The notes beneath the pieces are model-generated. The model made no database searches. It saw only the letters and a list, made by a program, of their open reading frames with translations, and was not told where the DNA came from. Source: JAXMAZ01 sp046350115 (lineage in GTDB: Bacteria; Planctomycetota; Planctomycetia; Gemmatales; Gemmataceae). Taken from it: a stretch of 64,000 nt of DNA. A program made the position numbers and the translations under genes. Shown piece by piece: positions 7,140 through 15,363 of this stretch. The stretch lies in NCBI GenBank assembly GCA_046350115.1, contig JAXMAZ010000014.1, positions 1-64,000 on the forward strand. The letters are read 5' to 3'. Each line of letters starts with the position of its first letter. The stretch's first letter is position 1.

Positions 7140-8765
7140 ATGCCGAATTCGTGGACCGGGTGGGGCCGGTGTCTGATCCTCGCCGGCCTGGTCGGCGGGC
7201 TGGCGGCCGTCGGGTGCGGGGCCGCCCCGGCGCCGGCCAACGTGGTCCTGCCCCAGCCGGGGGCGGAGAAGCAGGGGCCGGCCGCCCCGGAGCTGGCCGG
7301 CGGCACCGCCTGGCTGAACACCGCCGGCCCGCTCAAGATCAAGGATCTCAAGGGCAAGGTGGTCCTGCTCGACTTCTGGACCCTGTGCTGCATCAACTGC
7401 ATCCACATCCTGCCCGACCTGGCCAAGCTGGAGAAGAAGTACCCGAACGAGCTGGTCGTCATCGGCGTCCACTCGGCCAAGTTCGAGAGCGAGAAGGACA
7501 CCAAGAGCATCCGCCAGGCGGTCCTGCGGTACGAGATCGCCCACCCGGTGGTGAACGACGCCGAGCGGAAGATCTGGGACGCCTTCGGGGCGCAGTCCTG
7601 GCCGACGTTCGTGCTCATCGACCCGGAAGGCAAGGTGGTCGGGGCGACCGCCGGTGAAGGCAACTACGAGGTGCTGGACAAGGTGATCGGCCAGCTCGTC
7701 GCCGACGCCCGGGCCAAGAAGACGCTCGACGAGAAGCCGCTGCGGTTCGACCTGGTCCGCTACCGGGAGAAGGGGGACACCCCGCTGTTCTTCCCCGGCA
7801 AGGTGCTGGCCGACGGCCCGGGCAACCGGCTGTTCATCGCCGACAGCACCCACCACCGCGTCGTCGTCACCGACCTGTCCGGGAAGAAGGTTGCGGTGAT
7901 CGGCGCCGGCACCCCCGGGTTCGCCGACGGGGCGTTCGCCGAGGCCCGGTTCGACGACCCGCAGGGGTTGGCCCTCGACGGGAACACACTGTTCATCGCC
8001 GACCGGAAGAACCACGCCATCCGGGCCGCCGACCTGAAGGCGGGGACGGTCACGACCGTCGCCGGCACCGGCAAGCAGTCCCACGAGGGGCGGGCGATGG
8101 CCCAGCCCGGCCCGGCCAAAACGACCGGGCTGAACAGCCCGTGGGACTTGCTGATCGCCGGCCGGCAGATGTTCATCGCCATGGCCGGGCACCACCAGAT
8201 CTGGGCGATGGACCTGGACGCCAAGACCGTCGGCCCGTTCGCCGGCAACGGCCGGGAGAACATCAAGGACGGCCCGCTGTACGCGGCCAACTTCGCCCAG
8301 CCGAGCGGGCTGACCACCGACGGCAAGTTCCTGTACGTGGCCGACAGCGAGACCAGCTCGGTCCGCAAGCTGCCGCTGTCCGGCGAGGGACGGGTCGAGA
8401 CGCTGGTCGGCGAGGGGCTGTTCGAGTTCGGCGACGCGGACGGGGTCGGCCCGAAGGCCCGGCTCCAGCACGCCCTCGGGGTCCAGGCGTACAACGGCAA
8501 GCTGCTCGTCGCCGACACGTATAACAGCAAGCTGAAGCTGCTCGACCCGGCGACCAAGGAGTGCGTCACCTTCCTCGGCGACGGGGCATCGAAGCTGTTC
8601 GACGAGCCGGCCGGGCTGAGCTTGGCCGGGGACAAGCTGTATGTGGCGGACACCAACGCCCACCGCGTCCGGGTAGTGGACCTGAAGACGAAGCAGGTGA
8701 GCACGCTGCCGCTGACCGGCGTCGAGCCACCCCCGCCGCAGAAGGAGTGGCAGCCGCCGAAGTAG
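7140..8765 (+). CDS. NHLRC2-like lipoprotein: thioredoxin domain plus NHL beta-propeller
   Basis: A 541-residue protein. Start 7140 (MPNSWTGWGRC) follows GGGTGG. Residues 1-24 are a lipoprotein-type signal ending LAAVGCG, so the mature protein is probably anchored outside the cytoplasmic membrane. Residues 40-170 form a thioredoxin-like/TlpA domain with LLDFWTLCCINCIHILPDL (a CINC redox site, the CCINC variant seen in NHLRC2) and the cis-Pro segment SWPTFVLIDPEG. From about residue 210 there are five or six NHL repeats (NRLFIADSTHHRVVVTDLSG, TLFIADRKNHAIRAADL, KLYVADTNAHRVRVVDL). The stop TAG is contributed by a downstream palindrome. Two DsbD-type genes follow, so it probably receives electrons in an extracytoplasmic thiol-redox pathway. 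Confidence 0.9.
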   Translation: MPNSWTGWGRCLILAGLVGGLAAVGCGAAPAPANVVLPQPGAEKQGPAAPELAGGTAWLNTAGPLKIKDLKGKVVLLDFWTLCCINCIHILPDLAKLEKKYPNELVVIGVHSAKFESEKDTKSIRQAVLRYEIAHPVVNDAERKIWDAFGAQSWPTFVLIDPEGKVVGATAGEGNYEVLDKVIGQLVADARAKKTLDEKPLRFDLVRYREKGDTPLFFPGKVLADGPGNRLFIADSTHHRVVVTDLSGKKVAVIGAGTPGFADGAFAEARFDDPQGLALDGNTLFIADRKNHAIRAADLKAGTVTTVAGTGKQSHEGRAMAQPGPAKTTGLNSPWDLLIAGRQMFIAMAGHHQIWAMDLDAKTVGPFAGNGRENIKDGPLYAANFAQPSGLTTDGKFLYVADSETSSVRKLPLSGEGRVETLVGEGLFEFGDADGVGPKARLQHALGVQAYNGKLLVADTYNSKLKLLDPATKECVTFLGDGASKLFDEPAGLSLAGDKLYVADTNAHRVRVVDLKTKQVSTLPLTGVEPPPPQKEWQPPK

Positions 8766-8817
8766 GGTCCGCTGTGCGGACCGTGGGAGTCCAACCGGTC
8801 CGCACAGCGGACCCTAC
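8762..8817. repeat. GTAG-ended palindrome carrying the upstream stop codon
   Basis: GTAGGGTCCGCTGTGCGGAC and its reverse complement (arms about 22 bp) flank a 12-bp centre. Both outer ends read GTAG on their own strand. The TAG at 8763-8765 is the stop codon of the thioredoxin/NHL gene. It may also work as a terminator hairpin, but no U-tract follows. It belongs to the same class as 14663, 24592, 53350 and 59874. Confidence 0.85.
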
Positions 8818-8830
8818 CCGGAGACCACTG

Positions 8831-9406
8831 ATGTCCCGTGTCGCGGCTCTGTCCGCACTACTGTTCTCGACCGCCGTCGTCGCCCAGCCGCCGAAGAAGG
8901 ACGCCTGGTTCGACAAGGCGGTGAAGTCCATCGACCTCGCCTTCGACCCGGCCGAGGCGAAGCCGGGGCAGACGGTCACGCTGAGGCTGACCGTCACCCT
9001 GGCCGACGGGTATTACACCTATCCGGCCGCCCAGCCGGACAAGGCTGCCAAGGACATGGTGAACGAACTCAAGTTCCCGGACCCCGGACCCGTCGTGTTC
9101 GTGGGATCGGTGCTGGAGCCGAGGGAGTTCAACAAGAAGGCCGAGCCGATCCTCGGCATCAAGGAGCTTCGCACCCTGTCTGGCAAGGTCGTCTACGAGC
9201 GGAAGCTGGTGGTGAACCCGGCCCAGCCGGCCGGCCCGGTGGCGGTCAAGTTGCCGGCGGTGAAGCTGAACGTCTGCGACGAGAAGATTTGCTACCCGAC
9301 CAAGACCGTCACCCCGTCCGGGACGCTGAAAGTGTTCCCCGGGCCGGCGGTCGCCATCGACCCGGCGGTCGCAGCCGAGGTGAAAAAAGCCCTCGGCGGG
9401 ATGTAA
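8831..9406 (+). CDS. secreted DsbD N-terminal-domain (DsbD-alpha-like) protein
   Basis: A 191-residue protein with an N-terminal signal (MSRVAALSALLFSTAVVAQP). The mature part is one immunoglobulin-like DsbD alpha domain: FDPAEAKPGQTVTLRLTVTL, then LADGYYTYP, then the redox segment LNVCDEKICYPTKT with the Cys pair spaced as in the DsbD alpha active site. It lacks the membrane and thioredoxin domains of full DsbD. It lies 58 bp before a full-length dsbD gene whose own alpha domain is paralogous, suggesting a duplicated periplasmic electron acceptor that takes reducing power from DsbD. Confidence 0.85.
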   Translation: MSRVAALSALLFSTAVVAQPPKKDAWFDKAVKSIDLAFDPAEAKPGQTVTLRLTVTLADGYYTYPAAQPDKAAKDMVNELKFPDPGPVVFVGSVLEPREFNKKAEPILGIKELRTLSGKVVYERKLVVNPAQPAGPVAVKLPAVKLNVCDEKICYPTKTVTPSGTLKVFPGPAVAIDPAVAAEVKKALGGM

Positions 9407-9463
9407 CGTCGGCCGCCGGGGCGGTATCACATTCCGTGTCCCGTACCCGATTCCAGGTGGCCG

Positions 9464-11623
9464 ATGCGCGCCGCACTCCTCGCCCTGTTGGTCGCCGTCG
9501 GCCCGGCCGCCGCCCAGCCCGACAACCCGTTCCAGCTCCCCGGCCTGCCCGGCCCGAAGGCCCGGGCGTTCGCCGACGTGGCCAGCTACACCGCCGAGAT
9601 CGAGCCGGCCAAGGCGAAGCCGGGCCAGGTGGTCACGTTCAAGCTGACGGTGGTGCCGAACCCCGGCTGCTGGACCTACCCGGCCGACCCGCCGGCCGGC
9701 CAGTTTAGCAAGAACGAGATCGTCCCGCCCAAGCCCGGCGACCTGATCTTCGTCGGCCCCGTCACCGACCCGCCGGGGTGGAAGGAGAAGCCGTCCGCCG
9801 AGGCCGGGAAGATCGACCGGTACTACCCGGCCCCGGCCACCTGGGAGCTGAAGGCGGTCGTCAGCCCGGCCGCGTCGCCGGGTAAGAGGAAGGTCGAGTT
9901 AGTCGGCAGCCAACTCCAGGCGTGCAACGAGCAGAACTGCTTCAACACCCCGCTCGACAGCCCGCCGGCGGCCGAGTTCGAGGTGCTGGCCGGGCCGGCG
10001 GTGGACGTGCCCGCCGAGTTCAAGGACGCCGTCCAGAAGGCGACCGCCAAGGTCGCCCCGCCCTCCCCTGCCCCGGCCAACCCTCCTGCGTTGGCAGCTC
10101 GCCCGGCAGCTACCCCGGCCCACGAGTCGGCCGGCGGGCTGGTGCAGAAAGACCCGATCCCGCCCGAGCAGCACAAGGCGAACCTGGACGCCCTCCGGAC
10201 GAAGCTGTCGTTCGACGGCCCAGCCTCGACCGGCGGCACCACATCCGCCGGGGAGAAGTCGGACCTGATCGCCCTGCTGCTGAGCGCCGCGTTCTGGGGG
10301 TTCGTGTCCCTGGTGACGCCGTGCGTCTTCCCAATGATCCCGATCACCGTCAGCCTGTTCCTGAAGCAGAGTCACCAGTCCACCGGCGGGGCGGTCCGGC
10401 TGGCGGCCGTGTACTGCCTGACCATCGTCGCCGTCCTCGGGCTGTCGGCCGTGTCGCTGCTGAGCCTGTTCCGCGAGCTGAGCGTCGACCCGGTCATGAA
10501 CATCGCCCTCGGCGGGCTGTTCGTGTTCTTCGCACTCAGCCTGTTCGGCATGTACGACATCACCCTGCCCGGGTTTCTCCTGCGGTTCACCGAGAAGCGG
10601 CGGGGGGCCGGCGGGCTGGTCGGCACCGTGTTCGGGGCGCTGGCGTTCAGCATCGTCAGCTTCACCTGCGTCGCCCCGTTCCTCGGCGGGTTCGCCGGGA
10701 TGACCGCCAGCGGCGGGTACTCGAAGGCCGAGCTGGTGCTGGCCGGGCTGGTGTTCGCGGCCGCGTTCGCCTCCCCGTTCTTCGTCCTGGCCCTGTTCCC
10801 GAGCCTGCTCAAGAAGCTGCCGAAGTCCGGCGGCTGGCTGGACAGCGTGAAGGTGGTGATGGGGTTCCTGGAACTGGCCGCGGCGTTCAAGTTCTTCCGC
10901 ACCGCCGAGCTGCGGCTGCTCGACCGGCCGGAGTACTTCACCTACGACCTGGTGCTGGCGGCCTGGGTGGCGATCAGCGCCGCCGCCGCCGTCTACCTGC
11001 TCAACCTGTACCGGCTGCCGCACGACGAGGAGAGGCCGTCCATCGGCGTGCCCCGGCTGCTGTTCGCCCTCGCCTTCCTCGGGCTGGCGGTGTACCTGAC
11101 GCCGGCCCTGGTGAAGCACAAGCCGGGCGGGGTGGTGTACGCCTGGGTGCAGGCGTTCCTGCTGCCGGACACCAGCGAACAGGCGTTCGCCTCCGACCTG
11201 CCGGCGACCGTCGCCCGGATCGCCAAGGAGAAGCAGACCGGCGGGACGGCGGCCAAGCCGTACATCTTCGTGGACTTCACCGGCGTGACCTGCACCAACT
11301 GCAAGTACAACGAGGAGAACGTCTTCACCCAGCCGGCCGTCCGCGACCTGCTCCTGAAATACGACCTCGTGCAGATGTACACGGACGACGTGCCGGTCGG
11401 CTTCTACACGAACCCGCCGGACCGGCTGACCCGCAAGCGGGAGGCGGCCGAGAACCTGAAGTTCCAGGAGGCGGCGTTCGGCACCCAGCAGCTGCCGCTG
11501 TACGTCATCCTGGAGCCGCAGGCGAGCGGCGGGGTGAAGGTGCTGGGCGTGTACGACGAGGGGAAGATCAACGACGTGCCGCGGTTCGTCGAGTTCCTGA
11601 AGAAGCCGCTGGAGAAGAAGTAG
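9464..11623 (+). CDS. dsbD: thiol:disulfide interchange protein DsbD
   Basis: A 719-residue membrane protein with the three DsbD modules. A signal peptide ends near residue 17. The alpha domain (about 20-195) contains LQACNEQNCFNTP, equivalent to the periplasmic Cys pair. The transmembrane beta domain (about 265-560, eight helices) has VTPCVFPMIPITVSLFL and SFTCVAPFLGGFAG, the two membrane cysteines. The C-terminal gamma thioredoxin domain has DFTGVTCTNCKYNEENVF with the CTNC site. DsbD moves electrons from cytoplasmic thioredoxin to extracytoplasmic acceptors such as thioredoxin-like and cytochrome-maturation proteins. It is the third gene of a redox cluster and is followed by a 30-bp perfect palindrome. 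Confidence 0.95.
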   Translation: MRAALLALLVAVGPAAAQPDNPFQLPGLPGPKARAFADVASYTAEIEPAKAKPGQVVTFKLTVVPNPGCWTYPADPPAGQFSKNEIVPPKPGDLIFVGPVTDPPGWKEKPSAEAGKIDRYYPAPATWELKAVVSPAASPGKRKVELVGSQLQACNEQNCFNTPLDSPPAAEFEVLAGPAVDVPAEFKDAVQKATAKVAPPSPAPANPPALAARPAATPAHESAGGLVQKDPIPPEQHKANLDALRTKLSFDGPASTGGTTSAGEKSDLIALLLSAAFWGFVSLVTPCVFPMIPITVSLFLKQSHQSTGGAVRLAAVYCLTIVAVLGLSAVSLLSLFRELSVDPVMNIALGGLFVFFALSLFGMYDITLPGFLLRFTEKRRGAGGLVGTVFGALAFSIVSFTCVAPFLGGFAGMTASGGYSKAELVLAGLVFAAAFASPFFVLALFPSLLKKLPKSGGWLDSVKVVMGFLELAAAFKFFRTAELRLLDRPEYFTYDLVLAAWVAISAAAAVYLLNLYRLPHDEERPSIGVPRLLFALAFLGLAVYLTPALVKHKPGGVVYAWVQAFLLPDTSEQAFASDLPATVARIAKEKQTGGTAAKPYIFVDFTGVTCTNCKYNEENVFTQPAVRDLLLKYDLVQMYTDDVPVGFYTNPPDRLTRKREAAENLKFQEAAFGTQQLPLYVILEPQASGGVKVLGVYDEGKINDVPRFVEFLKKPLEKK

Positions 11624-11630
11624 TCAGCCG

Positions 11631-11660
11631 AAAGCCCACCCGTTGCAACGGGTGGGCTTT
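11631..11660 (+). terminator. palindromic terminator after dsbD
   Basis: A fully symmetrical 30-bp palindrome (arm AAAGCCCACCCGTTG) starts 7 bp after the dsbD stop. It ends GGGCTTT followed by GCG, so the U-tract is only three bases on each strand. It lies between convergent genes and can serve both. Confidence 0.75.
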
Positions 11661-11667
11661 GCGACTT

Positions 11668-11705
11668 CCCGCCCACTCACACGATCCCCGCCCACTCACA
11701 CGATC
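11668..11705. repeat. two tandem copies of a 19-bp unit at the spoVG 3' end
   Basis: CCCGCCCACTCACACGATC occurs at 11668-11686 and again at 11687-11705. The spoVG stop codon (11696-11698 on the minus strand) lies in the second copy, and the first copy carries an identical potential stop. It looks like a small recent tandem duplication with no coding effect. Confidence 0.8.
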
Positions 11706-12274
11706 CCCGCCCCGAACTCCTCCTTCACCTTCGCCACGGCGCCGGGGGTCAGGTGGGTGCCCTTGCTCCCCGGGGCGTGCGGGCCGTGGGCCTTGAGCGT
11801 CTTGCCCATCTCGACCGCTACCGCCCCGTAGGTCAGGGCGTCCGCTTCCTCGAAGTCGCTGTCGTAGTCGTCGTACCGGCAGACGTACCCCGGCAGCTTG
11901 GCCCGCTCCTTCTCGTCCTGGTACGCCCGCACCACCGACGCCTGCACCTGCTCCCGGCTCCCCTGGTGGATCGGGTGGGCGATGTCGGCGTGCAGCTTGG
12001 CCCGGCCGTCGGCCGACGCCCGCATGGCCCGGTTCTCGTCCATCCGCCGGCCGCACCCGTTGCAGAACCGGGCCCGCAGGTGGTTCTTGCACCCGCACCC
12101 GCCGCACCGGTCGGTCAGCTTGCGGCTGGGCATGGCCACGAACACCCCGCGGGTGCCGTCGATGATCTTCAGATCCCGGACGACGAAGGCGTTGTCGAAC
12201 GTCACCGAGCAGAACGCGAGCAGCCGCTCGTTGTTCTCCTCACACAGCTTGATGCGGACTTCCGTGATGACCAT
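11696..12274 (-). CDS. spoVG: SpoVG-family protein with zinc-ribbon and C-terminal extension
   Basis: A 192-residue protein. Residues 1-55 match SpoVG: MVITEVRIKLCEENNERLLA, then AFCSVTFDNAFVVRDLKIID and GVFVAMPSRKL. SpoVG is normally about 90 residues. Here it is followed by a zinc-ribbon-like segment (CGGCGCKNHLRARFCNGCGR, four cysteines in two pairs) and a conserved helical tail with HADIAHPIHQGSREQVQASV. SpoVG proteins are small nucleic-acid-binding regulators. The ribbon-extended form is characteristic of planctomycetes and related groups. It lies 28 bp downstream of ispE, the same order as in many bacteria. Confidence 0.88.
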   Translation of the reverse strand: MVITEVRIKLCEENNERLLAFCSVTFDNAFVVRDLKIIDGTRGVFVAMPSRKLTDRCGGCGCKNHLRARFCNGCGRRMDENRAMRASADGRAKLHADIAHPIHQGSREQVQASVVRAYQDEKERAKLPGYVCRYDDYDSDFEEADALTYGAVAVEMGKTLKAHGPHAPGSKGTHLTPGAVAKVKEEFGAGIV

Positions 12275-12301
12275 CCGGCGGACTCCTTGGAACGGGGTGA
12301 A

Positions 12302-13234
12302 TCAACGGTCTGCCACTCCGAGACTCCGGACCACGAACACCGCACACTCGTCGCCCGGGGGGGCCGCGTCGCGGAACCGGCCGGCCACCAGGGCCGCATC
12401 GGCCCGGTCCCGGCAGACGGCGAACACGCACGACCCCGACCCGGACATCAGCACGCCGAGCGGGCCGCAGTCGGCCAGCCGGCGACGAACCGCCTCGACT
12501 TCCGGCTCGAGGGCGAACGCCGGCCCCTCCAGCCGGTTGAACAGGCTGCGGGCGACCGCCTCCGGGTCGCCGGCCCGGACCGCCGCCCGGACGGCGGCCC
12601 CATCGACGGGGGTGGTGGGGAGGGTGAGCCGCTTGTACACGTCGGCCGTGCCCAGCCCGACCGGCGGCTTGACCAGGACGAAGTGCAACACGCCGCCGAC
12701 GATTTCCGGCTCGATCAATTCGCCGCGGCCGGTACACCAGGCGGCCGGCGGGCCGAGGAAGAACGGCACGTCCGACCCGAGGCCCGCGGCCACGTCCGCC
12801 AGTTCCGCCGCCGACCGCTTCAATCCCCAGACGGAATCGCACGCCAAGAGTGCGGCAGCCGCGTCACTCGACCCGCCGCCGAGGCCGGCCTGATGCGGGA
12901 TGCGCTTCGTGAGCCGGATGCTCGCCCCGCGGCCCGGGGCGAACCGGGTCCGCAGCCGGTCGGCCGCATCGTAGGCCAGGTTGCCGGGGCCGGTCGGCAC
13001 GCCGGGGGCGTCGCAGGTCAGGGTGAGCCGGCCGGCCGGGTCGTCGCGGACCTCCAGCGTGTCGAACAGGTCGACGGCCAGCATCAGGGATTCGAGGGCG
13101 TGATACCCGTCCGGCCGCTTGCCCGTGACCTCCAGGAACAGGTTCACCTTGGCCGCCGCCCAGACCACCCGGGCGTCCCGGCCGGCGGCCAGCCCGGCGT
13201 GCGACGGCCGTCCCAATGGGCCGGAGCTTGTCAT
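12302..13234 (-). CDS. ispE: 4-diphosphocytidyl-2-C-methyl-D-erythritol kinase
   Basis: A 310-residue GHMP kinase of the non-mevalonate isoprenoid pathway, phosphorylating CDP-methylerythritol at the 2-hydroxyl. The family signatures are AAAKVNLFLEVTGKRPDGYH near the N-terminus (catalytic Lys region), the GHMP ATP loop IPHQAGLGGGSSDAAAALLA, and the C-terminal GVLMSGSGSCVFAVC glycine-rich loop. The start is uncertain: 13234 (MTSSGPLGRP) was preferred over 13285 because the longer form adds unconserved residues, but neither has a good ribosome-binding site. spoVG is the next gene downstream. Confidence 0.93.
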   Translation of the reverse strand: MTSSGPLGRPSHAGLAAGRDARVVWAAAKVNLFLEVTGKRPDGYHALESLMLAVDLFDTLEVRDDPAGRLTLTCDAPGVPTGPGNLAYDAADRLRTRFAPGRGASIRLTKRIPHQAGLGGGSSDAAAALLACDSVWGLKRSAAELADVAAGLGSDVPFFLGPPAAWCTGRGELIEPEIVGGVLHFVLVKPPVGLGTADVYKRLTLPTTPVDGAAVRAAVRAGDPEAVARSLFNRLEGPAFALEPEVEAVRRRLADCGPLGVLMSGSGSCVFAVCRDRADAALVAGRFRDAAPPGDECAVFVVRSLGVADR

Positions 13235-13512
13235 GGGCGGCGGGGCGTGAGTAACCCGACGGGGGGGCGAGACGAGAGCGGGCATCGTAGGGGCCGTCCG
13301 TGGCGGTGGCGGGTCGCGGTATTACCGACCCAACCGGGAATCCTGGTGCCAGGCTCAGAACGTTGGGCGGAGGCTATCCGAAAAAACGGTCCTGGTCAAG
13401 TGGGATGGTTAACCAAAATTGGCGCGTTCAGGCGAGCTGCGAAGCGATCCGGCGGCGGCCGAACCGCCTCCCCCATATCTTGTCAGCATCTGCCCAGCCT
13501 CCGGTTCGTGCC

Positions 13513-14760
13513 ATGACCCCGCCCTCTTCCGACGCCCGCGACCTGTTCGACCGCGGCCGGGCCGCCCTCGAAGCCGGCGACCCGCACGAGGCGGTAGAGT
13601 GCCTGACCCGGGCCATCGACCTCCGCCCGGACGTGCCGGCCGCCTACCGGGCGCGGGCGGCGGCGTTCGTCACCCTCAACCGCCGGGGCGAGGCGCTGGC
13701 CGACCTGGACCGGGCGGTCCGCCTGCGGCCGACCGACCCGGCCGCCCTGTTCGAGCGGGCCGAGCTGCAGTTCAAGCAGCGGATGTTCGACGCGGCGGTC
13801 GAGGACTGTGACGCGGTGCTGGCCCTCGACCCGGGGTGGGCGGTCGCGCTCGGGCTGCGGGGCGAGTGCCACGCGGCAGCCGGGAACGCCGCCCAGGCGT
13901 TCGCCGACTTCGCCGCCGCCATCGCTGGCGACCCGGACCACGCCCCGGCGTACCGGCTGGCCCGGGCCAACCTGCGGCTCGACACCGACGACCCGGCCGG
14001 GTGTGTGGAGGACTGTTCCGCCGCACTGGTGCCGGACCCGGTGAACGCGGCGGCGTACCGGCTGCGGGGGGTGGCGCTGCGGGAACTCGGCGACCTGCCG
14101 GCCGCGGACGCCGACCTGTCCGAGTCGGTCCGGCTGGCCCCGGAGGTGGCGGCCGGGTGGCTGGCCCGGGCGGCGGTCCGGGCCGACCTGGGACGGTTCG
14201 CCGACGCCGTCGCCGACTGCGACGAGGCGGTTCGGCTCGCCCCGACCGGCGGTCGGGCGCTCAGCCTGCGGGCCACCTGCCGGGAGCGGCTCGGCGACCT
14301 GTCTGGGGCGGCCGACGACCTTGGTCAAGCCCTGGCCCGGCAGCAGACCGCCGTCGGGTTCGTCGCCCGGGCCGGGGTGTTCGCCAAACTCGGCCGGTCA
14401 CGCGAAGCCCTCGCCGACTTGGGCGACGCCCTGCGGCGCCAGCCGGAGAACGCGGCCGCGTTCAACCTGCTCGGTAGGCTGCTGGCCACGGACCCGGAGT
14501 TGCGCGACGGCCCACGGGCCAAGGAGGCGGCCACCCGGGCGTGCGAGCTGACCGACTGGGCGCGACCGGCCACGCTCCACACCCTGGCCGCCGCGTGTGG
14601 GATGTGGGGAGCCGGATGCCGCCGCCGAGTGGCGTCGGCAAGCAGGCGGGCTGATTGGGAATGTAGGGCGGGTCAAAGCCGGCTCTGCGGCGCCCGACCC
14701 GCCGGCCCAGGCGGGGACCGGTTGCCGTTCCGGCGGGTCGGCGCCGCAGAGCCGGCTTGA
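13513..14760 (+). CDS. TPR-repeat protein with an aberrant C-terminus
   Basis: From ATG 13513 (MTPPSSDARDLFDRGRAALE) there are nine or ten TPR repeats of 34 residues, for example PHEAVECLTRAIDLRPDVPA and AALLPDPVNAAAYRLRGVAL-like units. No signal peptide is visible. The last recognisable segment is the end-cap 'RACELTDWARPATLHTLAAA'. Immediately after it the TPR-like continuation (GEPDAAAEWRRQAG) is in the +1 frame, so a one-base slip near 14590-14600 is likely. The in-frame end from 14663 onward is encoded by the left arm and loop of a GTAG palindrome and ends inside its right arm. The true C-terminus is therefore doubtful. A related intact TPR protein lies at 16727. Confidence 0.7.
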   Translation: MTPPSSDARDLFDRGRAALEAGDPHEAVECLTRAIDLRPDVPAAYRARAAAFVTLNRRGEALADLDRAVRLRPTDPAALFERAELQFKQRMFDAAVEDCDAVLALDPGWAVALGLRGECHAAAGNAAQAFADFAAAIAGDPDHAPAYRLARANLRLDTDDPAGCVEDCSAALVPDPVNAAAYRLRGVALRELGDLPAADADLSESVRLAPEVAAGWLARAAVRADLGRFADAVADCDEAVRLAPTGGRALSLRATCRERLGDLSGAADDLGQALARQQTAVGFVARAGVFAKLGRSREALADLGDALRRQPENAAAFNLLGRLLATDPELRDGPRAKEAATRACELTDWARPATLHTLAAACGMWGAGCRRRVASASRRADWECRAGQSRLCGARPAGPGGDRLPFRRVGAAEPA

Positions 14761-14770
14761 CCCGCCCTGC
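14663..14770. repeat. GTAG-ended long palindrome
   Basis: The left arm, beginning GTAGGGCGGGTCAAAGCCGG, runs to 14705. The right arm (14730-14770) is its reverse complement, with one extra A and one C/G exchange. The loop is about 24 bp. The left end is GTAG; the right end reads CCCTGC, a degenerate CTAC. It shares most of its arm sequence with the element at 53350-53456, so the two are copies of one family. Confidence 0.9.
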
Positions 14771-14798
14771 GTAAATCCACCGACCGTCACCGAGGATC

Positions 14799-15353
14799 AT
14801 GGTGCCCACCGAACGAGAGAAGATGGTCGCCGGCGAGCTGTACGACCCGCTCGACCCCGAGCTGGTCGCCGCCCGGGCGCGGTGCCGTGTCCTGCTCCGC
14901 CGGCTGTCGGCCGTGGCCGACGACGCCGAGCGAGCCGTCGTCCTCGCCGAGCTGTTCGGGGCGGCCGGGTCGGGGCTGTGGGTCGAGCCGCCGTTCTTCT
15001 GCGACTACGGCTCGAACATCACCGCTGGTGAGCGGGTGTACTTCAACTTCAACTGCGTGGTGTTAGACGTGGCCCCGGTGCGGATCGGCTCCCGCACCAT
15101 GTTCGGCCCCGGCGTGCAACTGCTCACCGCCACCCACCCGCTCGACCCGGTGGAGCGGTCCGCCGGGCGGGAGGCCGCGAAGCCCATCACGATCGGCGAC
15201 GACGTGTGGGTCGGCGGCGGGGCGATCGTCCTGCCCGGGGTGACGGTCGGGGCCGCCGCCGTGATCGGGGCCGGTAGTGTCGTCACCCGGGACGTGCCGC
15301 CGCGGACCGTCGTCGCCGGCAACCCCGCCCGGGTCATCCGCCAAATCCCGTGA
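14799..15353 (+). CDS. maa: maltose/galactoside O-acetyltransferase-type protein
   Basis: A 184-residue sugar O-acetyltransferase that uses acetyl-CoA. The N-terminal Mac domain (TEREKMVAGELYDPLDPELV) is followed by a left-handed beta-helix of hexapeptide repeats (NITAGERVYFNFNCVVLDVA; IGSRTMFGPGVQLLTATHPL; ITIGDDVWVGGGAIVLPGVT). The catalytic His is in TATHPLDP and the CoA-site segment ends AGNPARVIRQI. Length matches the family. GAGG precedes ATG 14799 at short spacing. It may be co-transcribed with the serine hydrolase 10 bp downstream. The exact sugar acceptor cannot be read from the sequence. Confidence 0.9.
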   Translation: MVPTEREKMVAGELYDPLDPELVAARARCRVLLRRLSAVADDAERAVVLAELFGAAGSGLWVEPPFFCDYGSNITAGERVYFNFNCVVLDVAPVRIGSRTMFGPGVQLLTATHPLDPVERSAGREAAKPITIGDDVWVGGGAIVLPGVTVGAAAVIGAGSVVTRDVPPRTVVAGNPARVIRQIP

Positions 15354-15363
15354 GGCTGCCGCC

